Made by a program: the position numbers and the translations under genes. Below, piece after piece: positions 43,130 to 51,336 of a stretch of 64,000 bases of DNA (within the stretch, counting starts at the first letter, position 1; every line of letters begins with the position of its first letter). The notes beneath the pieces were generated by a model. That model made no database searches, had not been told where the DNA came from, and saw only the letters and a program-made list of their open reading frames with translations. The DNA is from Neglectibacter timonensis (GTDB taxonomy: Bacteria > Bacillota > Clostridia > Oscillospirales > Acutalibacteraceae): positions 667,524-731,523 of the forward strand of contig NZ_LT160639.1 of assembly GCF_900048895.1 (NCBI RefSeq), written 5' to 3'.

Positions 43130-44716
43130 CTATTTTTCAGGCTTGTCCCTTTCACACTCCTTCCTGTATTCCGTCGGTGAAACGCCGAATTCTTTTTTGA
43201 AAGCTCGGGCAAAATGGGAGAAATTTACATACCCCACCTTGGAAGCAATGATGCTGATAGAAAATGAGGTATTGCGCAGAAGGGACTCCGCTATTTTCAT
43301 ACGTTCCTGCACCAGGTATTCATTGAGACCAATCCCCATTTCCTTTTTAAAGAGCCGGGACAGGTATTCAGGATTGAGGTACACGGCTTTGGCAATCTCC
43401 TGCCTGCCAATATTTCTTGGAAGGTTTTCCCGGATGAAATCCAAAACTCGGTCGATTTGAGCCCTGTTTCCTTCAGCAGTATCCTGTTTTTCCTCCACGT
43501 ACCGGGTGGCGAAATCTACAAATTCCAGCAGCTGGGGCAGAGAGGTGCTGGCATGAAGCATGGCGTCGTAATCATAGGTCTCTGAAAAGATTTCATGAAC
43601 CCTCTCTTGATAACTCTGTATCACCCCAAAAAACAATTCCAGGAAATCCTCATGGAACCGGGCAAGCAGCTCCCGGTTGAGAGACCCCGCCTCAGCCAGG
43701 GTTTCAAAATACCTATGGATTTCCTCCCGTACCGCACCGCCGTAGCCTTGTCCCAGAAGGCTTTTCCACTTGGGAAAATCAGGAAAATAATCCGTTGGCA
43801 GCACCGTGCCCTCCAAGGGAAGAAAGCCCGTGCTCCTGGTCACATTGTTTCGGTCGACCTCCTGGAGACGCAGGTATTCCTCCGGCAGTTCGCGGAAGAG
43901 TACCGTCGAAGGTCCCGCATAACAGGATACCTCCATCCGGAACAAGCTCCTGCATGTCTCGCAGAATTGCGCCATAGCTTCTTCTTCCTTCCGGCGGTCC
44001 GAACCTTCCGCAATCATTACCACAGGATAGGCGTCCTTTCCCCCATGGAACAGTGTCACATGAGAAGAACATTCTTCCAGCAGCTCACTGAGGATATTCT
44101 GCATTCCGTAAATCAGCAGGCCGTATTCCCAGGGCTTCCCCTCCCACCGCTGAATCTGAAGCCAGAAACAACGGCACCGGGTATCGGGCGTACAGGGAAA
44201 GCCAAATACTCCGGCTTTTTCCGCCGCTTCCTGAGCGCTCATCTGTACTCCCTGCAAAAATTCACGCAGAATATTCCGACGAAACCCAATGGCCTCCCGC
44301 AGGGCATCCTTGCCTACAGAACTGTAAGAACGCACCAGCTGTTCCTCCCGGATTCGTTCGGAAACCCGCAGAATGGAGGATTCAACTCCCGCATAACTGG
44401 CAGGCTGCAGCAGGTAATCAGCCGCTTCCAGTTTCAGCGCTTTCTGTGCATAAGTAAAATCGGCATGAGCTGTCAGAAAGATGCACTTTACGTCCTGATA
44501 CCGCTCCCGTACCCATGAAAAAAATTCCAGACCGTTCTCTCCAGGCATCTCAATATCGCAGAGTAGTATATCGATATGTTCCTCCTGCAGAACCTGTTTT
44601 GCCTCCTCCCCACTGTGCGCTCCGAAGGCAGCGTCTACTCCCACTCTTTCCCAGTTCACACCGGAGAGTATTCCCTTCACCACATCCGGCTGATCGTCAA
44701 CAATTAATATTTTCAT
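43130..44716 (-). CDS. YesN-type response regulator (locus 2)
   Basis: A 528-residue regulator. The receiver domain has LIVDDQPD and D54 in LLCDIEMPGENG, with the Lys-region YLLQPASY (a Gln-Pro replaces the usual Lys-Pro). The C-terminal AraC-type domain has GRQEIAKAVYLNPEYLSRLF and SISIIASKVGYVNFSHFARAF. The start at 44716 follows AGAGGAGGAG and overlaps the kinase gene by 20 bases. It probably controls the importer promoter about 70 bases downstream of its own stop. The missing conserved Lys may affect phosphorylation-linked activation. Confidence 0.92.
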   Translation of the reverse strand: MKILIVDDQPDVVKGILSGVNWERVGVDAAFGAHSGEEAKQVLQEEHIDILLCDIEMPGENGLEFFSWVRERYQDVKCIFLTAHADFTYAQKALKLEAADYLLQPASYAGVESSILRVSERIREEQLVRSYSSVGKDALREAIGFRRNILREFLQGVQMSAQEAAEKAGVFGFPCTPDTRCRCFWLQIQRWEGKPWEYGLLIYGMQNILSELLEECSSHVTLFHGGKDAYPVVMIAEGSDRRKEEEAMAQFCETCRSLFRMEVSCYAGPSTVLFRELPEEYLRLQEVDRNNVTRSTGFLPLEGTVLPTDYFPDFPKWKSLLGQGYGGAVREEIHRYFETLAEAGSLNRELLARFHEDFLELFFGVIQSYQERVHEIFSETYDYDAMLHASTSLPQLLEFVDFATRYVEEKQDTAEGNRAQIDRVLDFIRENLPRNIGRQEIAKAVYLNPEYLSRLFKKEMGIGLNEYLVQERMKIAESLLRNTSFSISIIASKVGYVNFSHFARAFKKEFGVSPTEYRKECERDKPEK

Positions 44717-46487
44717 CGCATATTCTCCTCCTCTGGACGCAATTCTCAGCTGGAGCATTCCCGTCTCCGTGTATCTTATCCAAGGGAAAAACCATTTCGA
44801 AAATCGTTCCGGGATTCCCCTCCATACAGGCAAATTCAAACTGTCCCCCATACAAAAGGTAGAGTCTCTGGCGCACGTTCAGAATGCCGATATGTTCCTC
44901 CCTGTGTTCAAAAGTTACCCGGCCATTGTATTCCTTCAGCAGTTCCGGTGGTATCCCGGGGCCGTTATCCGAAACGGAGATATCCAAAAGCCTCCCCCTC
45001 TCAGAGTCAAGCGGTTGTACGTCCAAGGAGATCACAAGTTCCTTGCCGGGAACCAATGCGTGCTTGCAGCTGTTCTCCACAAAGGTCTGGATGCTGAGTG
45101 CCGGAATCATCGCTTCCCGCACTTCTTCCCCGGCTCGTATATTCAGCCGTATAGGATGGGAGGTAATATACTGTTGCATCCGGATATAGTTTTCTGCATG
45201 CTTCAGCTCCGTATCCAGCAACACCCGATCCTTGTTGTCATGAAAAATATACCGGACGTGATCAGAAATCATCAATATAGCATTTTGGATTTTGTCATAT
45301 TTTTTTCCTTCCGCCATTCCGTACAGGGTTTTCAGAATATTCAGGAAAAAATGGGGGCTGATTTGCAGCTGAAGGTACTGCAGCTCCGCGTATTGTACCT
45401 GAATCTCCTTTTCATATGTTTCGATTTTAAGATTCTTCACTTCATCCATCATCTCGTTGAAGGAGGTGCTCAGCTGCTGGAGTTCCTCCACCTTCTGTTC
45501 CTCCCTAAAACGGGCGTCCAGCTTTCCGGAACGGATTTTTTTTAACGTTTCCGTCATATGCTCCATAGGCTTCAGATACCAGCGCTTCAGCGCCAGAAAC
45601 AACATGGGGACCAGAGCCAGAATAAAAGCCGACAGAAACAGGATCAGAATAAGAATCTGGTTCATCTTATGAAGCCCTCCCGGATAGGCTTCCAGAAAAA
45701 CTATATACATGCCGGTGACTGCTGAATAATTCTGCACGATGAAATGCCTGCCGGAAAAGTAGGAGCTTCGAGCCTCTGTTTTCAGAAATATTCCGTGATC
45801 TGCGAGAAGGGCCTGGGATGTGAGTGGGTTCCCTTCCTGATCGGCATACAGCATCAGGGAGTCTTCCGGAAAATGGGGCGCATCCTGTGGCTTTACCGTC
45901 TGATCCAGGTCGATGAAGCAGAGTGTACGGGCGCTTCGGTTTCCGAAAAAACGTACCAAAAAGCAACGGCCTCCCATACTGAGAGGAAACCAGCTTTTTG
46001 GAAAGTCCTCCTCCCATTGTTTCAGCAGTCCTGCGCCATACTCCCACATGGCCGTCCGTTCCTCATAAGTTGTGGTGGCCTCGGCAAACGTTCCCTTTAA
46101 AATCCGGTTCTCGTTGGAGAGGATCAGCATGGCAGCAATGGTCGGCTCGCTGCTCATCAGGGCCTTATATTCTGTAATCACATCATAGGAATACCTGTAG
46201 GCATTGAGCTCGCTTTGACGGTATAACAGCCTCCCATGGCTGTAATCTTGCGCCCAATAGCCAGAAATAGAGGTTTCAATTCTGCCGATGTCGCTTTCCA
46301 GCTGCCGTTGATAGAGGTAGATAGTCCCCTCGCCGTTTTGTTCCATTTCAGAGTGGAATTCCTGCAGTGAATAGGCATTTTGAACCAGCTGCAATGTAAG
46401 TATCGGCACAATAAACAAGAAGATCATCGCCAGTTGCAGTTTTTTAATGGAATAGAGCCGCTTCCTGTTCCGCTTTTTCTCTCCCAT
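44697..46487 (-). CDS. YesM-type sensor histidine kinase (locus 2)
   Basis: A 596-residue membrane kinase. Membrane segment 1 is LAMIFLFIVPILTLQLVQN, then ~240 extracellular residues, segment 2 near 280-305 (ILILILFLSAFILALVPML), a HAMP linker, and the kinase domain with LQLQISPHFFLNILKTL (His near 379). The ATPase region has FVENSCKHALVP and SDNGPGI. AGAAAGGAAC precedes the ATG. It is first in the pair and overlaps the regulator. The C-terminal ~25 residues after FPLDKI are an unusual charged tail created by the overlap. Confidence 0.93.
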   Translation of the reverse strand: MGEKKRNRKRLYSIKKLQLAMIFLFIVPILTLQLVQNAYSLQEFHSEMEQNGEGTIYLYQRQLESDIGRIETSISGYWAQDYSHGRLLYRQSELNAYRYSYDVITEYKALMSSEPTIAAMLILSNENRILKGTFAEATTTYEERTAMWEYGAGLLKQWEEDFPKSWFPLSMGGRCFLVRFFGNRSARTLCFIDLDQTVKPQDAPHFPEDSLMLYADQEGNPLTSQALLADHGIFLKTEARSSYFSGRHFIVQNYSAVTGMYIVFLEAYPGGLHKMNQILILILFLSAFILALVPMLFLALKRWYLKPMEHMTETLKKIRSGKLDARFREEQKVEELQQLSTSFNEMMDEVKNLKIETYEKEIQVQYAELQYLQLQISPHFFLNILKTLYGMAEGKKYDKIQNAILMISDHVRYIFHDNKDRVLLDTELKHAENYIRMQQYITSHPIRLNIRAGEEVREAMIPALSIQTFVENSCKHALVPGKELVISLDVQPLDSERGRLLDISVSDNGPGIPPELLKEYNGRVTFEHREEHIGILNVRQRLYLLYGGQFEFACMEGNPGTIFEMVFPLDKIHGDGNAPAENCVQRRRICDENINC

Positions 46488-46707
46488 TTTTGTTCCTTTC
46501 TTTTCGTCTCGACATATTTTTATTCAATTTAATTATATCACAGAGCTGTTTCTGTACATTATGACGTTACTGTTCTATCCGTGTCCTTTTTTGTTCTAAA
46601 AATGACTGTTCAAAATTTTTCCGATTCCGAAAAAACCTGCGAGGTAAGTACTAAAAGGCATCTTTCTCTTCATATGTATTATCACATTGGAAGCGAGGGG
46701 TGCCCAT

Positions 46708-46962
46708 ATGTCCAATAATGTCATCGACGACCGGGCCACAAGGCTTGGGGAGTATATCGTGGAAAACAAGGCCACCGTACGCCGCGCCGCAAAACAGTTT
46801 GGCGTGAGCAAATCGACGGTACATAAAGACGTCTCTCAGCGGCTGAAATATATTGATTCCGGCCTTTATAAAGATGTAAAGAACATACTTGCTGTCAATA
46901 AGGCGCAGCGACATATCCGAGGGGGCCTGGCTACCAAGAAGAAATATGAATCCTTAAAATAA
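46708..46962 (+). CDS. spoIIID: Sporulation transcription factor SpoIIID
   Basis: An 84-residue DNA-binding protein that tunes mother-cell sigma-E gene expression during sporulation. It matches the family along its length: RLGEYIVENKATVRRAAKQF, GVSKSTVHKDVSQRL and HIRGGLATKKKYESLK. The start at 46708 has GAGGGG seven bases upstream; seven more codons are open upstream but unsupported. A CATATGTATT at 46671-46680 resembles a sigma-E -10 element, as expected for this gene, but the -35 is unclear. It ends in a strong terminator and faces the spoIIQ gene. Confidence 0.95.
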   Translation: MSNNVIDDRATRLGEYIVENKATVRRAAKQFGVSKSTVHKDVSQRLKYIDSGLYKDVKNILAVNKAQRHIRGGLATKKKYESLK

Positions 46963-46967
46963 GGCAG

Positions 46968-47001
46968 CAGCACCGCAATGTTCTGATACATTGCGGTGCT
47001 G
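46968..47001 (+). terminator. Terminator of spoIIID
   Basis: A perfect 13-bp stem, CAGCACCGCAATG and its complement, with an eight-base loop, followed by TTGTCTT. Confidence 0.8.
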
Positions 47002-47112
47002 TTGTCTTGTGGAGAGAATATTTCTGCAGTGTTATCAGCCTTCACTGTCAGTTAAAATTCAGCATCTCACAGCTTTCCAAAAAAATAAACTTCACCGGGG
47101 CAGGAAAGCATG

Positions 47113-47152
47113 AAAAAACAGAAAAGCTGCAATGAAACCTTCCCACTGCAGC
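47113..47152 (-). terminator. Terminator of the spoIIQ-type gene
   Basis: On the minus strand GCTGCA and TGCAGC pair around a ~15-base loop and TTTTCTGTTTTTTC follows. A wider inverted repeat (GGCAGGAAAG at 47099 and CTTTCCTGCC at 47153) encloses it. Confidence 0.65.
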
Positions 47153-47189
47153 CTTTCCTGCCAGACAACTAAAGCAACGTCAAAGACAT

Positions 47190-48011
47190 TTATTCCTTTC
47201 CGTTCAACACAGTCTGCGGATCCAGATAGACATTGTCCCGCTTTACCTCAAGGTGAAGATGAGGGCCCTCCGCAGATTCCATGGGAACCGCAGTTACCAC
47301 CCCGATCTGCTGGCCTTTGGTGACCACGTCGCCCTCTTTGACCTGGAAGTTCTCTCCCAATCCGCAGTAGTAAAAATCGTAATCTCCATGCTCTATCCAA
47401 ACTACGTTGCCCAGAAGGCTGTCAGTGTAAGCGCTTCTCACAATGCCGTTGCCGCATGCCGCCACTGCTTCTTCATTTTCAGCCTTCAGATCCAGCCCGG
47501 TATGAATACGCCAGTCCTTCATGGTCTCGGAATAGACAGGCGCTCCAGCGCTGTAAGCTTTGGCTGCCTCATTGGACTCCACCGGAGAGATCAGCTCCGT
47601 GCTCAATTCATACAGGGCTCCGGCATTGACGTGGACCGTACTCTCTGCCCCTTCCTCCGGCTCGATCTCCGGTGCGGCAGAGCTTTCCGGTTCCTCAGAA
47701 GATTCCGTGCGGCTTACTGTGCCCGCCGTCTGCTTGGCCGGTTCCGGTGACGCGCTCTGTCTGGGCGCTTCCGGGTCTTCCCGGTCACGGTCCGGCACTA
47801 CCGAAACTGTCCCCTGACCGCTGAGCACCTCCTGTTCCTGCTCCTTCGAAAGCGATGATTGATTGACCGCCTCATTTACCGGCGCCAGATAACCATGCAC
47901 CGCATCATAGGTGCTCCAGGCAGCAATGCCAACTGCTACGAGGCATACCGCCAATGCCAGATAAAATCCGTTCCGCCGCGCCTTGTCTTTCGAAAAACGT
48001 TGTCCGTTCAT
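47190..48011 (-). CDS. spoIIQ: M23 (LytM) family protein, SpoIIQ-like
   Basis: A 273-residue protein with one N-terminal membrane segment (NGFYLALAVCLVAVGIAAW), a low-complexity Glu/Pro/Ser linker at ~65-125, and a C-terminal LytM domain. Zinc ligands are intact: HTGLDLKA (His and Asp) and HLHLEV (His-x-His). In the engulfment channel SpoIIQ works in the forespore membrane with SpoIIIAH; Clostridial versions keep these ligands whereas the Bacillus one lost them (family knowledge). Its location next to spoIIID supports the name, but a housekeeping M23 peptidase cannot be excluded. AAAGGAATG precedes the ATG. A GCATA element about 80 bases upstream could be a sigma-F -35 but the -10 is poor. 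Confidence 0.8.
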   Translation of the reverse strand: MNGQRFSKDKARRNGFYLALAVCLVAVGIAAWSTYDAVHGYLAPVNEAVNQSSLSKEQEQEVLSGQGTVSVVPDRDREDPEAPRQSASPEPAKQTAGTVSRTESSEEPESSAAPEIEPEEGAESTVHVNAGALYELSTELISPVESNEAAKAYSAGAPVYSETMKDWRIHTGLDLKAENEEAVAACGNGIVRSAYTDSLLGNVVWIEHGDYDFYYCGLGENFQVKEGDVVTKGQQIGVVTAVPMESAEGPHLHLEVKRDNVYLDPQTVLNGKE

Positions 48012-48169
48012 ACAGCACTACATTCCTTTCGGATAGATTCCATAAAATTCGTTCGTGTCTGTAGTCTGAACCGAAAAATTGAAATTTATGCGCAGAAACA
48101 GAGGTTATCCCCTGTTTTCACAAAAAATAGAAGGACATCGTTTTTTTTGCTGTATCTACGGGCTGGCAT

Positions 48170-48296
48170 AAAAGAAGAAGGACCGGCCCAAGGCCGGTCC
48201 TTCTTCTTTTAGCTTGAGGGGTATTAATTGAGGAGGGTAGAACATGTATCTCAAGAAAAGGTGCGGTCCATTTCTTTTGAGTACGCTTTTATTATA
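48170..48296 (-). ncRNA. Candidate small RNA with anti-Shine-Dalgarno segment
   Basis: A 19-bp perfect terminator hairpin (48170-48210, T-rich on both sides) has no protein gene leading into it from either strand. On the minus strand a TATAAT (48296-48291) with TTAACA 19 bases upstream could start a transcript of about 115 bases ending at the hairpin. The transcript would contain ACCCTCCTCAAT, complementary to GAGGAGG ribosome sites. The region 48012-48622 (611 bases) holds this, the lexA promoter and a leader. Expression is not proven. Confidence 0.4.
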
Positions 48297-48432
48297 GCCG
48301 AAAACTCTTTTGAGTTGTTAATTTGCTGTGAATAAACATTTAAATAATTCCGGAAGTTTTGTGAATTCTTGTTGAATCACTTAAACCGTATTATAAATAG
48401 ATTTTAAAAGAATATTTTTCCTTTCATTCACA

Positions 48433-48472
48433 CAAACAAACGTTTGCATTCCTGTTAATACCATGGTATAAT
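48433..48472 (+). promoter_or_regulatory. lexA promoter with dyad operator
   Basis: TTGCAT (48444-48449), a 17-base spacer and a perfect TATAAT (48467-48472). The dyad CAAAC-N4-GTTTG at 48433-48446 overlaps the -35 and is a plausible LexA autoregulatory site, similar in shape to the GAAC-N4-GTTC boxes of Gram-positives. About 150 bases of leader separate it from the start codon. Confidence 0.6.
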
Positions 48473-48622
48473 AAAAAAAACTTGAGACGCGTGTGGCAGG
48501 CTAAAAGAACCGAAGAAATGGGACGCACGGCTTACCCGCCGCAGGTACAGCAGAATGACCGCAGAAGAGTCCTTTTATCGGCTCAGGCTGATTTGGAAAA
48601 AGACCGCAAACGCGGAGAAAGG

Positions 48623-49219
48623 ATGATAGTCAAAACCATGGATCATCTCACGAAAAGCCAGCAAAAGGTGTATGATTTTCTCCGCAAGGAAGCTCCCAGG
48701 GGGGTGCCTCCTACCGTACGGGAAATCTGTGCGGCCACGGGACTGCGCTCCACCTCTACCGTACACGCCCATTTAAAAACGTTGGAAAGGCTGGGTTATA
48801 TTACCAGGGACGCAGGGCTCAACCGTTCCATCCGCCTGGAAGGCAGCGAGGCTGCGGCGCAGGTTCCTATCTTAGGGAAGGTCACGGCCGGGATACCAAT
48901 TCTTGCTGTGGAAGATATTGAAGGCTATATTCCCTTTCCCCAGAAAGAGGGAAAGGAGCTCTTTGCCCTGCATGTAAGCGGACTGAGTATGCGGGACGCC
49001 GGAATTTTGGACGGCGACTATGTGGTGGCGGAAAAGACTCCTACCTCTTCGGATGGCGAAATTGTGGTGGCCATGATCGAGGAGGAAGCCACAGTAAAAC
49101 GGTTCTACCGGGAAGGCAGCCGCATACGCCTTCAGCCCGAAAATCCAGATTTCGAGCCTATCTATGCAGAAAATGTATTTATTCTGGGCAAAGTAATTGC
49201 CGTTGTGCGGTATTACTGA
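48623..49219 (+). CDS. lexA: LexA repressor, SOS response
   Basis: A 198-residue SOS repressor. The winged HTH has VPPTVREICAATGLRSTSTV. The self-cleavage site is Ala89-Gly90 in KVTAGIPI. The protease dyad is Ser122 (VSGLSMRDAG) and Lys159 (EATVKRFY). The start at 48623 has GGAG five bases upstream; ATG at 48638 is an alternative, and a frame running back to 48482 lacks a ribosome site. It should autoregulate through the dyad in its own -35 region. Confidence 0.95.
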   Translation: MIVKTMDHLTKSQQKVYDFLRKEAPRGVPPTVREICAATGLRSTSTVHAHLKTLERLGYITRDAGLNRSIRLEGSEAAAQVPILGKVTAGIPILAVEDIEGYIPFPQKEGKELFALHVSGLSMRDAGILDGDYVVAEKTPTSSDGEIVVAMIEEEATVKRFYREGSRIRLQPENPDFEPIYAENVFILGKVIAVVRYY

Positions 49220-49316
49220 GCAGGTCCGGGGGATTTCGACAGATTTCCCGCGTTCCTGGCCGGGAGCCATCTGGACCTCCTGGACAGACCTTTTCACAAC
49301 TGAACCTATATGAGTC

Positions 49317-49353
49317 AGGAGTGCGCTGCAGTTTTGCAGCGCACTCCTTTTTT
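49317..49353 (+). terminator. Terminator of lexA
   Basis: A 14-bp stem, AGGAGTGCGCTGCA and its complement, with a four-base loop and TTTTTT. Confidence 0.9.
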
Positions 49354-49391
49354 AACCGCGGCAGATTCCGAATGCATCTCCCTCCCCACCG

Positions 49392-49913
49392 TTATGGATC
49401 TGCCCGCAAGTACTCCTTTAATGGCTCCAGATAAGCTGGGTTCGTCCGATCGAAAGATTTCGCAATGGCTTTTGCCATCTCCTTCTGTTCTTCCCACTGC
49501 TCTTTGTTCAGCATTTTTCGGAAGATAGACATCAGCGTTCTGTCTGCAAGGCCCATCCTTTCATAATTGATACCGCCCCAGAGATAAAAGGCCCTCAATC
49601 TGTTCTGTTCTTCCGGGGTAAAACTTCCGTTCAGCAGCCTTTCTATTTCCGGTGAACCCGGCGGCATTGCGCCCGTGCAGAATACTGCCACCCTCTTCCC
49701 GGCAAGCTTCGGTAAATTGTCTTTCAGCCATTTGAGTTTCCGGATTGTCCCGGCATGACAGCCCGCTCCGAAAACCACCCTATCATAGAGGGAAAGGTCA
49801 ATTTTCCTCCGGTTTTGAAAAGGCACGCAGTCTCCCTGCAGGGCTTCTGCCAGCCATTTGGCATAACGCTCTGTAAATCCAGTTTTGGAATGGTAAAGAA
49901 TCAATGTTTTCAT
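49392..49913 (-). CDS. Flavodoxin-domain protein
   Basis: A 173-residue flavodoxin-like FMN protein. The phosphate-binding loop is YHSKTGFTERYAKWLAEAL at the N-terminus. DRVVFGAGCHAGTIRKLKW and VAVFCTGAMPPGSP follow, a pattern close to the protoporphyrinogen-oxidase/Flavodoxin_5 group. It is probably a small electron carrier or quinone reductase; the partner is unknown. GGGGAGG precedes the ATG. It is convergent with lexA and stands alone. Confidence 0.85.
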   Translation of the reverse strand: MKTLILYHSKTGFTERYAKWLAEALQGDCVPFQNRRKIDLSLYDRVVFGAGCHAGTIRKLKWLKDNLPKLAGKRVAVFCTGAMPPGSPEIERLLNGSFTPEEQNRLRAFYLWGGINYERMGLADRTLMSIFRKMLNKEQWEEQKEMAKAIAKSFDRTNPAYLEPLKEYLRADP

Positions 49914-50067
49914 CGGCTTTTCCTCCCCTTTTCTTCCTTAATCAGCGTCATTCTCTTCGACAGGCAGCCAGATTTCAAGCCATCCCCAGGAAAAAACCGA
50001 AAATTTATTGCTGCTTTTCCTGGATTTATAACGTGAAAAGTTCAAATGCTGTCCGATGTAAGTGTCG

Positions 50068-50688
50068 TTATCCAGTGGCTGCCTTAGGTCCCTCACAACG
50101 GTGATGCTTCACAAACTGCTTTAAATGTGCCAGAAAAGACGGCTTGGCTTCTTCCATGCTGCTGCAGGTATGCAGCAGCATGAAGACTCCTCCGTAAAAC
50201 TCCAAAGCAGCAGCTTCTGGGTCTCCTTTCTGAAAAATCCCAGCTTCCATCAGCCAGGAAAAAACTTTTGCCTGTACTTCCAACGGGTATTCACAGTACA
50301 CCTTTCGGTACAACTCCCGCGCACGCCTGTTCTCAAACTGGCTGAGGAGCAACAGCTTGCGGAACCGCACATTGACAGGATCGTCAAAAAAGTATCTGAA
50401 AAGGCTCAGCAGCGTCTCTGACAGCAGGGAAAAGTCCTCCTCACCGAATATATTGAGATCCTCTTCTCCGGTAAAAGGTAATCCCTGTTCTTTGAAATAG
50501 GTCTCTGCCTCCTGCCAGCAGAACTCTACCGTCTGGTCGAAAATTTCCTGCTTATTTGCAAAGTGGTTGTAAAGGGAACTTTCTTTGATTCCTATCGCTC
50601 CGGCAATTTCCCGTACAGACACCCCATTGTATCCCTTTTGGGAAAAGAGTGTCAGAGCCTCTTCCAAAATTTTTTCCCGGGTTCCCAT
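50068..50688 (-). CDS. TetR-family repressor
   Basis: A 206-residue TetR regulator. The HTH covers REKILEEALTLFSQKGYNGV and VREIAGAIGIKESSLYNHFA. The ligand domain is longer than average (C-terminal helices with FYGGVFMLLHTCSSMEEAK). GGGAGGAACCC precedes the ATG. It almost certainly represses itself through the paired perfect operator at 50702-50746. The flanking GNAT gene on the other side could be a shared target. Confidence 0.92.
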   Translation of the reverse strand: MGTREKILEEALTLFSQKGYNGVSVREIAGAIGIKESSLYNHFANKQEIFDQTVEFCWQEAETYFKEQGLPFTGEEDLNIFGEEDFSLLSETLLSLFRYFFDDPVNVRFRKLLLLSQFENRRARELYRKVYCEYPLEVQAKVFSWLMEAGIFQKGDPEAAALEFYGGVFMLLHTCSSMEEAKPSFLAHLKQFVKHHRCEGPKAATG

Positions 50689-50701
50689 GGGTTCCTCCCT
50701 A

Positions 50702-50753
50702 AACTAACAATTGATAGTTTATTAATAATACTATCAATTGTTAGTTTTGTCAA
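50702..50753 (-). promoter_or_regulatory. tetR promoter with perfect 17-bp inverted-repeat operator
   Basis: On the minus strand, TTGACA (50753-50748), a 17-base spacer and TATTAT (50730-50725). Two arms, AACTAACAATTGATAGT (50702-50718) and its exact reverse complement (50730-50746), fill the spacer and the region past the -10. Binding would block RNA polymerase. Confidence 0.8.
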
Positions 50754-50809
50754 GGTGGATTTCTCTTCTCCTTCTTCTGTGATATACTGACCTTCAGGAG
50801 GGATATCTT

Positions 50810-51241
50810 GTGCTGACACTTTTACAGAGGAAAGAATTGTTGGAACTGCCTGAGCTGAATGGAATTCTGGCCGCCAGTGTCTACGATCCCACGCCGGAGC
50901 GGCTAGCGAAGCGCGTCCGCGCCTACCGGCAGAATGCTTCTATCGCCGTATTTGCCTGCCGTGAGGCAGATATCTGGAAAGGAGTTGCCGTTGTGCAGCG
51001 GACCGGCAGCCTGGGCACTTTGCTGGACATTGCTGTTTCAGAAAAAGATCGAAAGCAGGGAATCGGCCGGTTCTTAATTTCCGGGATCATCAAAAGCCTT
51101 GCTCTTACTGATTTCTATGCCGAGACCGACGAAGAGGCCGTGGGGTTCTACCGCAGCCTGGGATTTACAGTCACCTCTTTGGGAGACAAATACAATTCCG
51201 GCTCCCAGCGTTATCTCTGTCAAAAAGGGGAGGAGGGCTGA
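50810..51241 (+). CDS. GNAT-family acetyltransferase
   Basis: A 143-residue N-acetyltransferase. The acetyl-CoA loop is LLDIAVSEKDRKQGIGRFLI, followed by AVGFYRSLGFTVTSLG. The start is GTG with AGGAGGG upstream. Substrate is unknown. It is divergent from the TetR gene; its start lies 56 bases from the operator, so regulation by it is possible. Confidence 0.88.
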   Translation: MLTLLQRKELLELPELNGILAASVYDPTPERLAKRVRAYRQNASIAVFACREADIWKGVAVVQRTGSLGTLLDIAVSEKDRKQGIGRFLISGIIKSLALTDFYAETDEEAVGFYRSLGFTVTSLGDKYNSGSQRYLCQKGEEG

Positions 51242-51283
51242 TTTTAAGGTTTCCGAGAGACACGATTTTTCATAGAAGAAAGG

Positions 51284-51336
51284 GCAGGCGCCCCATGGAT
51301 CCGTCAAGATACCGTGGGGCGCCTGCTTTCCTTTTT
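51284..51336. terminator. Terminator between GNAT and MFS genes
   Basis: A 12-bp stem, GCAGGCGCCCCA and its complement, with a 19-base loop, followed by TTTCCTTTTTT on the plus side. Convergent genes end on each side. Confidence 0.75.

Noticed and set aside
48244-48297. 17-codon ORF (MYLKKRCGPFLLSTLLL) with a good GGAGGG site
   Set aside because: It lies downstream of a strong terminator with no plus-strand promoter between; the GGAGGG is better explained as the complement of the CCCTCC segment of the candidate minus-strand RNA. A leader peptide is not fully excluded.
48482-48622. 47-codon N-terminal extension of LexA
   Set aside because: No ribosome site or family similarity; LexA proteins start near 48623-48638.
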